From the NCBI GenBank assembly GCA_951804985.1, contig OX638132.1, positions 105,804,526 through 105,868,525 of the forward strand: 64,000 bases of DNA. The letters run 5' to 3'. Below are positions 1-12,703 of this stretch, piece after piece. The notes beneath the pieces are model-generated. The model was not told where the DNA came from. It did no database searches and was given only the letters and a program-made list of their open reading frames with translations. This DNA comes from Dryomyza anilis (lineage: Eukaryota > Arthropoda > Insecta > Diptera > Dryomyzidae). The translations under genes and the position numbers were made by a program. Position 1 is the stretch's first letter, and each line of letters begins with the position of its first letter.

Positions 1-160
1 AAACGGTGTGTTTTGTTTAGAAAAACGGGTTTCTTGCTTCGATTTGGAGAGTTTTGCTTTTGTACAAACACTGGTCACACTGGTCACAGGGATTGAACTC
101 GGGACCTTTCGGCTTGTAGTCCAACGTACTAACCAAACGAGCCACCGACGCTACATTTCT
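1..160 (-). mobile_element. tRNA-derived SINE head (family A-like), truncated by window edge
   Basis: On the minus strand this reads as a tRNA-like RNA polymerase III promoter: an A box (TGGCTCGTTTGGTTAGT, 128-144) and a B box (GAGTTCAATCC, 90-100) at normal tRNA spacing. The segment GTTGGACTACAAGCCGAAAG matches the heads of the SINE copies near 33.9 and 53.6 kb closely. The T stem and acceptor stem do not pair well, so this is not a working tRNA gene. The SINE body would run toward position 1 and beyond the window. Confidence 0.6.
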
Positions 161-1390
161 TTAAAGCGTTTTCGGTTTTTTTTATTACTTGGAGTTTGAC
201 ACTACCACATGCTCACCGACTTGGAGGTTTCCACAACCTCATGCTCACAGACAGACACAATCGAATTAAGAGATTACCGTGTTACCGCATCCGAATAATT
301 CGGTAGGGAAATTCCTATGGTTGTGCCAAGAAATCAGTTTCTGTGTGTACATTAATACTGTGTTCCTAATATTTGTGGCCGGTTGAAGCAAACTCATCGG
401 GCCGTTGAAAATGCTATTATAACAACTATAGTTGTAATGATACATCAAGTTTCAAATCAAATACTCTTCAATAGAGTGCATTTTACAAATTCGTAATACT
501 TATGAAATGGAACCTCATTTAAGTTTGGGATAATAAAACTTTTATTGCTTTTAAGGTTAATAATGATTTTATAATGTGTGTCTGATACATTCTATGCATT
601 TTTATGTGGTAACTCTAGTTGGTATTTGCTGGATAATTTAATAATGTCCATGGGATTTATTGAGCGCCTGGCGATTGTTTTAACGACTCTGCTGCCGTGG
701 TTTTGTGGGCCCCAGACAAAGGGTTATCAGTGCGTTATCAAGGAAAACTAATTACTGTCCTGCGGTGCAGGGGTCCTGCGTGCAAATGTGTCACTGTGTG
801 CGTCTGTCTGTATTTGTGTGTGTGAGTTTTATACGGTTTTAATTGCGTTGAAAAACCACAGCGACGAGACGATAACGATCCGAACAAATAAAATAAAATA
901 AAATGAAAAAAGTATTTTTAATCGCTGCTGGTTTTTATGAAGTGTTTGAAGACAGGTTCATACTGGGATTTTTACGATGGTGTTTTATGTGAACAGCAGC
1001 TCGTTTTTTCGGGAACACATTAGCGATAATCATCATATTAAGGAGCTGGGGGAGTGCAGTGGGTGCTCACGAAGGTGAGTAATGCTCACTGAAGAGTTGG
1101 TTAGATGCCTGCCTGGCAGCAGTCATAAAATCTGTTCAAAATCGAATTATCTTCGGTTCTCAGGCCTGGTAAAAACAAAGGCACTTGCGGAAAATGGTGC
1201 AAAGACTGCATTAAAAGAAAAAATAGTCAATTAATTCATGTGTCACAAATTTCTCGTCATGGCTCCATAGAGAGGCTGCCGATGAAAGAGGCTGCTATGG
1301 CGTAAGGAAAATTGCTTTTAAGTGCAGCATTTCGCCAGGGGCGGGTAATTTAGATTTTTGGGAATATTTTCATACGATAGATTGATTAAA
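161..1390. other. Single-copy non-coding DNA
   Basis: No convincing gene. A more GC-balanced island around 640-900 contains runs of GTGTGTGTG-like sequence and CTGCGGTGCAGGGGTCCTGCG. It is followed by an A-rich stretch with tandem AAATAAAATA. The longest reading frame is about 60 codons and looks random. It could be intergenic or intronic. Confidence 0.5.
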
Positions 1391-1394
1391 GAAG

Positions 1395-1740
1395 TTGATT
1401 ATTTATTATTTCTTTTATAATGCTTGCTCGACATGAATAAATTAGTTAAATGTTATGTAATATATTTATTTATAATTTCAACTTTATATTTATAAAAAGT
1501 TGTATTTATAAAAAAAATATTTATACATTTTTTTAAAACAATTATTTTTGTTGAAAAACATTTTTTTCGAGACAATTTTATGTTCGTAAAAACTTTTTTT
1601 TTACAATTTTTTTTCGAATTTTTTTTTGTTTTACATTTACATAGTATTAAAAAACGAAACTCTGCAATATTATGAATTTTTCTGTGAATATTACATAACG
1701 TCGTTTTAGAACGAAAAGTCACCAAATACATTTTCAAAAT
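1395..1740 (+). mobile_element. Fragment of CACAGAAAAA-ended AT-rich element
   Basis: The segment TTATAATGCTTGCTCGACATG near 1417-1437 followed by AATAAATTAGTTAAATGT matches, in reverse orientation, the interior of the complete-looking element at 43285-44041. It then runs into homopolymer-rich DNA (long T and A tracts) shared with the copies at 7.4 and 19.2 kb. The 94-codon frame on the minus strand is low-complexity Lys/Phe/Ile sequence and is not a gene. Confidence 0.5.
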
Positions 1741-2090
1741 GCCAAATATTCATTTACAAAAATCTTTCTAAATCTTTCAATTTTTAATCGATGATCTCAA
1801 TTTTTTTACCACATGAAAGGAAAATGTAAATCTAAATCAATGTAAATCAACTTTAAAAATGCATCATTTGCTTTTTATAATATTAATCAACAAATTCGAA
1901 AATTAAGTTTTTCATAAAATTTGGTGTCTTTGGTGTCTTTTTTTCTACAATGACGATATGAAATATTTAAAATAATAGTTATTTTAATACATTTTACGAA
2001 TTCTATTTTATTTGAATGAATATTTAAAAAAAAATATAGAAAATTATAAAAAATGTACCTAAATATTGGCCGGGCCTTCGAAAGAAGTTC
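1741..2090. other. AT-rich non-coding DNA
   Basis: Nothing recognisable apart from a short direct repeat of TTTGGTGTC near 1920-1937. No ends of an element were found. Confidence 0.4.
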
Positions 2091-3130
2091 GATTAACTCG
2101 TATGGTGAGTCCGCTCCTGCATTTCGCACAAATGATTTAACTGCAAAAACAACAAAAATGACAGTTCGCTTTTTGGAGACGATCGAGACGAGACACGAAA
2201 ATGCGCTGAACCATGTGACCCTGTAAACACAACAACAACACGACGTGAGCGCCCACCCACCCAACGCGTTGGAAACAAAAGTTTGCCAACCTCAGCCAAC
2301 TGCCAAAATATCCCGGCAAAGTCGTCGAAGTCATTGCTAATGCGATTATGTCTGGAAGACCCTGTTCCCAGGCTCAATCGCAACAATAACATTAACAACA
2401 ACAACAAGAGGAACCAGCAACGTGCAAAGTGGCGGAGACAAAAAAGCTAAAGTTAATAAAATTATTTCCAATTCAGCGATTGCCATAAGTTGGGCATTAA
2501 AGACATTTTAATGCGCCCACGTTGGGTGTGTGCGTGCGTCGCTCCGGGTCGCTTTGTGTCGCTCCGTGTCGCTTTTGGTTGCTTTGTGTCCATTGTGCGC
2601 GCGCCAAATCGTTTTTCATCGATATCGTGCCCAGCATCGAATGCAAACCACGAAATGCGCAATTTTTATGACATTTTCCGCAAATGCAATTTTCACTTTT
2701 TTTGCATTTTTCATTTATTTTTTTATTGCAGCGAAATATTTTTTAAATTCAGCTATGCCTACTTAAATGTCACACTCACAATACGCCCCCCTGGCTCTGT
2801 GCCGCACTTCACTCGATCTATCCCACACCCCTGCCGCTCAAATCCATGATTTATGCATTACAAATATTGTGCCCAGTATCGTTCTCGTTCTCGGTCCACC
2901 TCCTCTCCATCCACTCCAACAGCTACCAGCTACCAGTGCGGCAACTCATTACAACCGCCGTCGCTGCCTGCTCCTTTTGTGTGTTAATCGTATTATTTAC
3001 ACCATCGCGGATTAACTGGATGACTTGCTGACTTCTTCTTCTTCTTCGACCACGGTGGCACGGCACCCTCGACGCACTCGTCCTTGTACACTTCATATTC
3101 CCGCTGTCATTAGTTTTTCCATAAACTCAT
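2091..3130. other. Single-copy island, possible regulatory DNA
   Basis: GC-balanced, non-repetitive block with several CAACAACAAC runs (2230, 2385-2405), a GTCGCTCCG / GTCGCTTTG tandem-like stretch at 2538-2590, and a pyrimidine-rich CTTCTTCTTCTT run near 3033. Frames of about 80-125 codons overlap each other on both strands and are rich in Cys, Arg and Ser from simple sequence. None has a recognisable domain or codon bias, so I do not call a gene. Confidence 0.4.
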
Positions 3131-3474
3131 TTCTAATAATTTTCTGATTTAACATCAGTCGAGATTTACTCAGAATTTATTGCCCTCGTCGTTTGGTTGT
3201 TTTTGGGATGTTTGTGAAAATCATCCCCTGGTTAACCTTGATTTAATATTTATATTTATGAGCATAAAGTGAACACTTGGTTTATCTGGTACAGTGAACG
3301 AAAACTGCTAAATGGAAATGTAAAAAAAAGTTCTAGAGTTTTTCAATATTTCTTCAATTAAATCAAACCCAAATCCAACTCAATAACATATCGAATATGT
3401 AAATATTTTTTAATTCGATATTTCCCAGATTTCGATAAAACTCGATTCCAAATAAAATAAAAAGTATTAGGTCG

Positions 3475-3760
3475 CTTTTTCCACGCGTGTCTGGTATAAA
3501 AATTGATCTGCTCGGTCGTTTTAGCAATGTCCGTGTGTCTGTTTATATCTCGATAACAAGAAAACTGGAACAGCTGGTTCAATGAAACTTCGAAATAAGA
3601 ATACCTATATATCTACGATATCTGTTACTGAAAATGGTCACGATCGGTCGATTGTGGCTTATGACTCGACGATTCGATATCGCTTCGAGACTATTTCGAG
3701 ATGTCGAGGGACTTATTCGATCTCGGTTTCGAACCTAGTATCTATTTTATACAACAATTC
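3475..3760 (+). mobile_element. DINE-1/INE-1-like fragment
   Basis: Carries GCAATGTCCGTGTGTCTGTT (3523-3542) followed downstream by the motif TACTGAAAATGGTCACGATCGGTCG. That order (CATGTCCGTCTGTC-like, then TCTGGTATTGAAAATGGGCG-like) is also seen in the 34.4 kb and 23.4 kb copies. A second TCTGGTATAAAAATTGATC with CGGTCG occurs at about 3490-3520, suggesting duplication or two fragments. No ends are defined. Confidence 0.4.
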
Positions 3761-4120
3761 ATTATAAGATGTACGCAGATATCGTAACGAGATAATTAAG
3801 TTTTCTCGTTACGAGAATTATTTCAAAATCGAACTGATAGAGAACCTCTTACGTATTAAATTCCACGGACAAATCTAATTTATACCACGAAAATGGTACG
3901 ATAAAACACACTATATCGTTCGGAAATTTCCGAATATTTAAGTACAAAATTTAATTTTCGATTAGACAAAAGAAATTTCAAACTTTACAGAAAAAATGGA
4001 TTTAAAAACAACTTTAAAACACGATAGAACCGATATTACAACGATATAGCAAATTGTTCTCAGAGTAAGTTCGAGAACAATTTGTAGCATCGAAGAGCTT
4101 CGAGACAAGGCAGACCCGAT

Positions 4121-4757
4121 ACACTCAAAATAATTTCTAGGACACTTTATGAAATATTTGTTCGTAATTTTTAATTTCGTAAAATACACGAATATTTCGT
4201 AGAATACACGAAACATTTGTAATTTCTATTTTTTCCCAAATTATTTTTAACGAACGATTCGTGTATAATTTGAATCAATATTCGTAAAATTAAAACAACA
4301 AGAAAATTACGAATATTTAGTTTAAATTACGAATCTTTCGTTATATTATTTTCAAATACAATTTATTTTTCGAATGAGCTTTTCATTTTACGAATAAATT
4401 TCTAAACTTTCGTAAATTTTGAGGCTATATATAGAATTTTACGAAAAATTCATCTTTTTTACGAATAATTCTGTTTGTTCTGTTTGTGCCAAAATTGCAA
4501 TAGTATCAAATCAGTGTATAATATTTCATATTTTTATAAATGAATTTTCATCGTCAATTTTTTTTAAACATAGTTGTCATATATTTTACGAAAGATTCGT
4601 AAAGTGTTTCATAAAATGTACAAATGCTATTGTCAAAAGTACGAACACTTACGTAAAATATACAAATATATTCGTAAAAAGGTACAAAAATATTCAATAA
4701 ATTACGATTCTTTCGTATTGCGCAATTTTATCTTAAATTTACGAAAGTTCTTTTGAG
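4121..4757 (+). mobile_element. TTACGAA-rich MITE, copy A
   Basis: Starts ACACTCAAAATAATTTCTAG and is packed with TTACGAA / TTCGTAA words. Its first ~110 bp are the reverse complement of the right end of the element at 28887-29819, which shows a shared family with terminal inverted repeats of about 13 bp. The right end is less clear; TTCTTTTGAGT at 4747-4757 is the best candidate. Short frames inside are not genes. Confidence 0.6.
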
Positions 4758-5415
4758 TATTTTACGAAATATTTCGTCGATAAATCGTTATATCGATATA
4801 AATAAATGTCTAGTAATAAATTCTATATCGAAATTCTTTTAACGGTATATTCGATATAATCACGAGATCAAGTTTTAGCCTCGTAGTTACTTGATTTATT
4901 GGATTTTCATGGATAAATCGTGTTGACTTGTGTTTTGAATTTTTGTATTGAGAAAATAGTATTCCATTGAATTTTTAGACGAATGTGTGCCCATTTAAAA
5001 AAGAACAAATTTCAGAAAACTCAAATAAAATTTAGCTGTAAAGAGTATTATTCAATAGTATTTTGTAGTAATCAATGGTATTGAACGATTGAAACAATCC
5101 CAATAAACACCCAGATTCAAGTTAGGCTCAGGATCAGGAAATTACATTGAAAATTGAAAGTGAAAAATAAAAATAATCAAAATAACATTGATTTTTATTC
5201 CAAATAAATTAATTTTTACATATTTTAAATGAAAAGGTTTACTTTGTAGGCTCATTGAAGATTCAAAATAGTACATTTTTTCAACCATATATCTTCACCA
5301 GCGAAACGCTCATATTAGAGCTTCAGTGTTTGATGGGATCCTATAGACTAAAATAAATATTATAATAATATAAAAATATATTAATAAATTTTTATGACTG
5401 CAAATATATAATACT
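4758..5415. other. AT-rich repeat debris
   Basis: Continues with TTACGAAATATTTCG and ATATCGATAT words. Around 5040-5095 there is a short stretch (TTCAATAGTATTTTGTAGTA) resembling the interior of the ~215-bp CYCAGAAAAA MITE family. No gene seen. Confidence 0.4.
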
Positions 5416-5581
5416 ACACTAAAAAAATTTGTCTTTTTGTTAATTTTCATATAAACACAAAGACATTTTAATAGTAATTGGTATTATTTAATGGTATTAA
5501 ACCATTAAAATTATAATTAATCCTATTGAATTATTTTAATAGTAAGAAACCACTGATTTTATAATAATTTTTTCTTAGTGT
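5416..5581. mobile_element. Small MITE related to the CYCAGAAAAA family
   Basis: 166-bp block bounded by ACACTAAAAAAATTT at the left and AATTTTTTCTTAGTGT at the right, which are imperfect inverted repeats. The interior has the family words TTTTCATATAAACAC, AATGGTATTA and ATCCTATTGA. Non-coding. Confidence 0.55.
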
Positions 5582-5639
5582 GTTAACACTTTTTTTCCAC
5601 TTTTACATTTCACAAAATTTTTTTTTTTATGAATTGAAT

Positions 5640-7010
5640 TTGCACCACTGTAGGTTGTGTGCTGGGCGCTACCGTTTTGACAGTGTTGCCAAATATATTC
5701 GAAACGCGCCGACTTAAGCAGCGCTCCCACGAGGATATCAGTGACATATGTAAAACGTAAGCGAGCTCAAGCGGGTGCTAAGACTTTAAATAAGCGACAA
5801 CGCGTGCGACTCGAACCGGTCGGAGGTGGAGAAGATTGATCGATGGATGGATGGATGAATGGATGTCGACCGAATGCATGGATGGCTGGTGCTTCTTGTA
5901 AACGGATGCACTGAACATTTTATGTCACAGTCGCCGCCGGAAGGGGTGGTTGTTGCAATGGACCCGGCGACACGGCCTCAAATGAACGAGGGCAGCAACA
6001 AAAGAGCAGCAACGTGGCCCAAACTTAATGTGGTTGTTGTGTGCTAATCGTTTATGTTTGGTTTCAGTTGAGTCAACCTGCCACGCGAGTAACGAGAAAT
6101 TCGTTCGGTGCGGCAGGACATGCAGGACATTTGACGGCTGCAATATGCGCAATGCCAGCGACTGATGCGAATAAAAAACATTGTATGTGATCGGCAAAGG
6201 GTGTTTTTTGGAAGTATCTAATTTCATATTAATTTTTCACCAAAAAAAGTACTTAATGCAATTTAATAGATTTGCGATTTTTCAATTGTTGCACCGTGTG
6301 ACACAACAACCACAAACGAATGAGGACTAAATCGAGAGAATTATGGCCCCTGTTTGTAATGGGTCGGTTATATATTATATTTTAGTAGTAGTTGTTGTAG
6401 TTGTTGTGTGTACTACAAGTACGTAGTACATGCATGGCGCGCATAATTTATGCATGGAATTACATGTGCGTTGCAAGAGCCATAAATGAATCCCTAATCA
6501 CTTCAAATGTCTTCTCGTTGGACTCTCGTAATTTCTGTCAGCCATGCAGGCCAGAGTTGCCACCGCTCCGCAGCGCTCCGTCCTCGGTGCATGTTATGCA
6601 AAGTAGTGGCCACAACTAGTCGGCCTGAATGCACGGCATGGTACAACAACAACAACATGACTGCACACTTGCATGTCGCCTGTTTAAGCCGAGACGAAGA
6701 TACATTTGCCAGATACATTTGCCAATGCGCTGCGGAGCGGATACAAGGGATACGAGCACCAACGGATATTGGCTGCAACTTGCAAGTAATTGCTAAGGAT
6801 CTACACGCCACATGCCACATGGTCATGTCCATGTCTAGGTCCAGCAACAGCACCAGGTCCACATTCACGTCCACGCGTCCATGACTGTTCGACCGCACTG
6901 TGTACTACATACGCCTGCCTGACTGGCTGGCTGGCTGACTTGTCTTTGCGAGCGTATTTGATATGCAATCAGAATTTCTGAGAAATTGTGTTTTGATTTA
7001 TTTATAATGT
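5640..7010. other. Single-copy island, possible regulatory DNA
   Basis: GC-balanced block from TGTGTGCTGGGCGC to GCAGCAGCGTAG. It includes tandem GGATGGATGGATG at 5843-5862, GTAGTAGTTGTTGTAG near 6385, CTGGCTGGCTGG near 6925, and many GCATGC words. Overlapping frames on both strands at 6503-6898 (131 and 125 codons) code antisense to each other without any recognisable domain. No gene is called. Confidence 0.4.
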
Positions 7011-7364
7011 TGCAGCAACATGCAGCAGCAGCGTAGTAAATGCTGTCCAGCGATGCAAATCACATTGGTGACCAAAATCCTGTAAATGGATATTTTATAA
7101 AATAAATTAAAATAAACAGAAAACTCCTAAATTAACATCTGGCAGATTGGCAACGATTTATTTCGATCTCTTAATTACTGGAGTTTCATTGAAAGATCGC
7201 ACGGTTGAATTTCAGAACTGAAACAACTTTGTCCTCTTGAATGGCAACTTACTAGCAAATATAAATTAATTCTTATAGGACGGAAGTAGTTTCCATTTAA
7301 TGTCTGATTTCATCGTAATTGTTTCATGTTTCGATGTACAGTCTAATAAAATAAACAAAAACTG

Positions 7365-7798
7365 CACAGAAAAAATAATCATCTTCATATTGATGAATTT
7401 CGTTCCTCAAACCATCACGCAAATTTCCATCGTTCATTCGTTAATTTTTGCCATACTTTTCAGTTCTCTATTTATACAAAAATTATTTAAAAATTTTTTT
7501 TTCGAAAGATTTTTTTTGTCGGTCATCATATTTTATAAGGAAACATTTATTTCAATTTTATTTTTGAAAAACATTATATTTTGAAAAAATCGTAAAAAAA
7601 GAAATTATTTCATTATTTTTTTTTTGAAAAAATGTATTAGTTTTTTCAAAATATTTTTTATAAATCAAGCAAGCATTATTTAAAAATTAAATAAGAAAGT
7701 CGCGCGATATTTTCGTAAAATAATTGACTGTTGCGTTTTTTAGCACATTGATTAACTAAGTGTACAATACTCATAACAAAAAAATATTTTTTTCAGTG
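7365..7798 (+). mobile_element. CACAGAAAAA-ended element, 434-bp copy
   Basis: Left end CACAGAAAAAATAATC and right end ATTTTTTTCAGTG are imperfect inverted repeats. The left sub-end (CATATTGATGAATTTCGTTC, then CTCAAACCAT) is the reverse complement of the right part of the 757-bp element at 43285-44041, and ATCAAGCAAGCATTATTTAA near the right end is also shared. The middle is T/A homopolymer-rich. The 94-codon frame inside is low-complexity and not a gene. Confidence 0.6.
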
Positions 7799-8078
7799 TA
7801 CCCAGGACCTAAAAATTTCCATGGTCATGTTACTGTATATTTAAAGAATTTTTAATTTTTTGTTTTTTTTCATTTCGTCACACCATTTTCCTGGAATTTG
7901 AGTTTAAAAACAGTTTTTTGATTTTTAAGGGGTACCACGTGATCTTGAAATCAAATTATTTTTGATTTTTATGGTCTGATTTTTGCATCGTGTGTAATTT
8001 TTTTTTAGTTTGCTCTGCTCACTTCGTAATAATTAAAAAACCACTTATGACCTCGGTCGGTTTTCGATTTATTGTTTT

Positions 8079-8850
8079 TATACCCTACACCTATGGGGTA
8101 CAGGGTATATTAACTTTGTCCATATATTGTAACGCCCCTTAGGAGGCGTGTCGGGTATGGAAAAGTATATATATTCTTCATCAGCATCACTACCCGAGTC
8201 CGTTTATCCATGTCCGACTGTCTGTCCGTCTGTCCGTCTTGCTGTCCGAATACATAAAATCTTGAGAAATACTGATCAGAATACGATGAAATTTCGTCTC
8301 AATATATTTTAGCCAAAAGTAGGAACTAAGTTTGAAAATGAGCCAAATCGGTCAACGGACACGCCTACCTCCCATACAAGTCACTTTTATTTAACTATTT
8401 AGGAACTAATAACTCGAAAAGTATTCAAAATATAGTTATAAAATTTAAAATGTAATGTTACAATTCACCTAAAAATATGTGGTCCAAAAATGGGCGTGAT
8501 CCGCTCACTTTTTTTTTTCATTATTTCCCGGGTTTTCATAGTGGAAATTTGATCCGTAATTTATTAAAATCAAATCTGTGAAATATTTGCATTACAAAAT
8601 TTTAAATATAGGCGTGGTCCGCCCAATTTTATTATTTAAATTTTTTTTATTAGATATTTTATACTTTTATATCAATTAAATTTAAATTTTAAAAGACGTA
8701 AATTTCTGATATGTGAATAATATTATGAGGTATACAATTAAATATCTCACGTTAAGGTGTAGGGTATTCCATAGTCGGGCCCGATCGACTATAACAGTCC
8801 GTCCTATATGACCGAAATTACCCATGTGACCTAACTTTCCCAACTCGTTT
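8079..8850 (+). mobile_element. DINE-1/INE-1-like (Helitron-related) element
   Basis: Begins TATACCCTACACC with the nearby complement GGGTACAGGGTA, forming the start hairpin usual in this family. It continues with TAACGCCCCTTAGGAGGCGT, AAAAGTATATATATTC, TTCATCAGCATCACTACC, CATGTCCGACTGTCTGTCCG and several GGGCGTG / GGCGTGG words. This order is that of the well-known fly INE-1/DINE-1 repeats. The tail GTGTAGGGTATTCC and CATGTGACCTAACTTTCCC is shared with the 34.4 kb copy. It is non-coding and non-autonomous. Confidence 0.7.
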
Positions 8851-10200
8851 TTTTTTTAACACTATCCGTCCCTTTTAGGGGGCGTGGCAATTTTATTTTT
8901 CTTTGAGACCGGCTCAAAAAAGTAAAGTTCTACCGAAAATCCTTTATTTTCAAACCTCAAATCAAGGTGTATTAAGGAAGGTGAGGAAAATTCGGAGTAG
9001 CCAAAAATTTTATCGTAATTCTGTAGACATATTTCAAATTTGAAATATTTTTCTGTACCCAGAAGTCAGTGCGATATTTGTTTTGATTTTAGTTTTCTGA
9101 TCAATAAAGTCAATTTATTTGTTTTTGTTTATAAAGGAAATGTTTTCTTTCCGATTTCTTTTTAATAAATTTTTAAAATGACATACATTTTGCCTAAAAA
9201 AATAGACTCGCTTAAGACACCTTATCCTGCCCCAAGTGTACGAGTGTTCGAGATTGGTAAAGCTTCGACAAGCTGTTTTACAATAGTCAGCAGTTATATC
9301 TTTTAAAAGTTAGGTGCTGTTTGAAAAATACCACGACCTTTGCGTAATCAAATGGGGGTCCATTTTACGTGGTGATTAAATTTTAAATAATACTTTTCGT
9401 CTATACAATATAACCACTATTTTTAAAGTGTTGCTTGTAAATCCGCGAACAAATTTTCTACATGTATCGCTCAATAGTTTTCGCTTATGGGGATCGTTGG
9501 TAACGGAAAAAACGTATTATTTCCGTTTTATTTCCACGACTGTCGATAGATAGATGATGGGATCACGAATTTGTTTGTCCGATATGTCCGTTCAGAAATA
9601 GTTTTGACAAAGTTATTTTATTTCAATATATATGAACCGTAAACGAGGAGACACAAAATACAAATGACAAAAAAATAAAAAATTATTATAAATAAACAAA
9701 GAGAGCAGTTTTTATACTTTCCTCATCTTGTTAAATATACCTAGCCTCAATTTTGTAATATAATTATAATAAGAACAAAAAAAATTGTTTTTGTTGAAAA
9801 AAATATTTTTTTTTTAATTTTTGTTGGATTTTTTTTTTAATAATAATGTATTTTTGTCGAAAAAGTTGTTTTTTTACAAACTGTTTTTTTTTAACATTTT
9901 CCATTATGAAAAAATGCACTAAATTGAGAATAAAATGATTCCTCTATGATTCACCTATGTCAGGTCAGGATCTTCGATGATAGCATTTTCGCCCTGCAAA
10001 GTATTGATGACATTTTCATACAAATGTCCACCACTTCATGCATCACGTGTCATAAATGATGCTATTAACGAGGTCATGTACGTCATTCAGCATCGAAGAC
10101 ATTTCGTATATGAAAAAACTTTGACAATTTGATGGGTTATTTATGACTTGTCTTAGAAAGCAAAATATATCATTTACAAATTGAAATAGGAAAAGTGCAG
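8851..10200. other. AT-rich non-coding DNA
   Basis: No gene. A T/A homopolymer-rich stretch at about 9770-9910 resembles the middle of the CACAGAAAAA-ended elements but has no ends. Around 10000-10110 there are several TCATG / CATGA words in a more balanced sequence. Nothing else recognised. Confidence 0.4.
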
Positions 10201-10325
10201 ATTGATTTCAGAAATGGTCAGATTGAGTTTAGGATAATAATATTGAATTCAGAAACGAACAATTGAATTTCAGAATTGTCATATTGAATTAAGAACTGGT
10301 CATATGGAATTTAGAATAGAATAAT
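10201..10325. repeat. 21-22-bp degenerate minisatellite, about six units
   Basis: Successive units of the form ATTGAATTCAGAACTGGTCA (variants such as GATTTCAGAAATGGTC and GAATTAAGAACTGGTC) follow each other from about 10198 to 10325. No coding meaning. Confidence 0.6.
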
Positions 10326-10379
10326 ATGTTTTAATTAAAAATGTAGATATTAGAATTTCATACAAAATATTTTTCCACA

Positions 10380-11550
10380 CCCACAAGAATGCTTTGACTT
10401 CATGCCACTGCCACCAAAGTCTCCTTTCAATGCGAAGACATCGCAGAACCACTTAGACAAGCGCTGTGCCGCGTTTCGTCGCAATTTTAAAAATAATACA
10501 AAATTTGAACAAAGCAGCAGCGTTGCCAGACAGCCGATAATTCACGCGCACACAACGCACTCTGCGCTTTGCACTCTGTAATTAAATCACTTCACACCTT
10601 GAGCCAGTTACCGGCCGCGCAATGCAACTCTGCACCGTGCGATTGCTATGCGATTCAGTGCGATTGTTAGGTCGGTCGGTTGGTGGGCGGTAGTCGGAAC
10701 GCACGCCCGCCGCACAACAATATTAACCGGCTGCGGGTGAAACGATAAAAACTGAAGCGAATTTGTTGCAAGAAATCGGCAAAACAAAAAATATGCCAAT
10801 AATTCGCGTTCGATCCGGCTTCAATTGGGAAATTCCTCAAATGTATCTCACAGCAACAGCAACAACAAGAACAACAACATCTCCAGCACCAATTTAACAA
10901 TCGTTCACATTTTTCACTGAGCCGCCATCCATCGATGCATCCACCCCTCAACCACCTTCTTCGACATTTTTCGTTTTTTTTCTGTGTTTTTGCAGCAATC
11001 ATATTCGCATTTTATACGAATGCATTTGATTCCGTTCGCATATGGATGGCAGGACTTCAGAAATCACACATCCAACTCCGTCCGTCCGTCCGTCGTCTGT
11101 CCATACGTCTGTCGGCGCAAATCGCTGTTCATGTCCAGTTCGCATTTATTGCTTCAGTCTGTTTAGTTCTGGTTATGGCCTGGTCTGGCCTGGTCTGGCC
11201 TGGTCTGACTGTCGATATGGTTTCGCTTTGAATTTGTGTGATTCTTCGATTGGTTTCCGAAGGTGTTGCCGCGGAGGCCGGCGCAATGTATAAATTTATG
11301 ATCCTGCGATTTTATCGAAGGCTTTTTACACTTTATAAAAGTGTGATGTGCTGCACATCATTAATACTCGCAAGCGGTCAGCCTTGTATTCTGAATGTCT
11401 GTATGACTGTCCGTCTGTCTGTCTGAATGTCTATATGTCCACTCGTCTGTGTGTCTCTCTCTATCTGTTTGTCATTGATTTGTTTCGTTTTATGCTGGGA
11501 AAACGTTGTAGTTCTTAAGATTGGATGCCTTATGGTTGCTGGTGGGGCGT
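10380..11550. other. Single-copy island, possible regulatory or promoter-containing DNA
   Basis: GC-balanced block with CAGCAGCGTTGCCAGACAGC (10515-10534), CAACAGCAACAACAAGAACA, a CCGTCCGTCCGTCCGTC run near 11080, and a direct 10-bp array of TGGTCTGGCC at 11179-11208. Overlapping frames of 60-110 codons on both strands lack domains and come from simple sequence. A TATAAAAG box is annotated separately. Confidence 0.4.
11334..11366 (+). promoter_or_regulatory. Candidate core promoter (TATA box plus weak initiator)
   Basis: TATAAAAG at 11334-11341 is a canonical animal TATA box, and TCATTA at 11358-11363 is an initiator-like hexamer 24 bp downstream, slightly closer than usual. No gene can be recognised downstream, so this could be a chance match. 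Confidence 0.2.
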
Positions 11551-12649
11551 TGATATTCCCATTATAATTATAAATGTATAATTCGCACGTGAACGGAGTA
11601 TTTCAGATTTAAATTTGCGTCAACATTGGATTATTGAACAATTATTTTATTTTTTAAATCAACACACGGAGTTTATTAAAGAAGACTATTTGCAGTTTTC
11701 ATGTAGAGTGTTTTTGAACTATTTTCTGCGATTTAACATGCATGTTTCTTTTCACTTCCCTTTTATATTTCCAATTCCCTTTTATATTGTTTTGATACAG
11801 AAAAATGCAGTATACGAATATGTGGAGAATTGTTATCAACATCAAGTTTCAAACAGGTGTAGTTTAATATGAATATCAAGTGGTCTATTAAACTATTTTT
11901 GGACTATGATATAAGCATATAAGCCATTAACAAGTGTATAGATCAGCTTGAAATATTAGTGTATTTCAAATAGAATTCAAAGTTTCCTTCAACTACGATG
12001 TGCGTGCATATTTTAAGTTAGTTGTACATTGGAATATAATTTGAAAAATAGGATAGATAGTAAATTATACTGTACGTTCCGTATGGAAATTTGCACTACG
12101 ATTTTTTGCCAAAAATAATTTTATATCTGATAATATTAATAATCATTATTACGAAGTGAAAAGTGTTGTACGATTCGAATCTTAATATTTTTGAGAAAAC
12201 CTTTTTTTTTTGGTATTTTTTATACTGTTGTTTTACACTTTTGGCACTCAATGTTCCGGTCGAGACATTTTTAAATTAGATTTCAAAATTTTTCTTGAAT
12301 TACTATGATATCGATATTCAGAAATTCTTCTTTAGAAACAGAGGATTCAACTCTTTAAAAAATTTTGTTAGTTTAATATGATAATAAATGTATCTTTTTG
12401 GTTCCGACAGGACAATAGAACACCCTTATACAAAAATCAAAATTTGTCCGTTATTTAAGTCTTAATGAATATTTTGAATCTTTAGAAGTATTAATTAAGT
12501 TTGTGTAAAAAACAGAAAATAATATTTTGTATCTGTATTCTTTCAAATTACTCAAAGTACATGAAAAAAACGTAAGGAATCGAATTTGTATCGGTTAAAT
12601 AATTATGTAAAAAGACACAGCACCCCGTTACGTTAAGTAGTTCGTTGGC
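11551..12649. other. AT-rich non-coding DNA downstream of the LRR gene
   Basis: No repeat ends, genes or RNA structures recognised. An 85-codon frame at 11615-11872 is AT-driven and domain-free. Confidence 0.4.
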
Positions 12650-12655
12650 TTTATT
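12650..12655 (-). terminator. Poly(A) signal of the LRR gene
   Basis: AATAAA on the minus strand about 50 nt past the TAA stop of the LRR gene. This implies a short 3' UTR, and its position supports the gene call. Confidence 0.6.
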
Positions 12656-12703
12656 GAAATCGTTTTGCGAATTAATCTTCAATTTACACACATTACCGTT
12701 TCA

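Noticed and set aside
80..154. Functional tRNA gene (also 33.9, 40.8, 53.6 and 59.2 kb)
   Set aside because: A and B boxes are present but acceptor and T stems do not pair properly, and each is joined to a SINE body.
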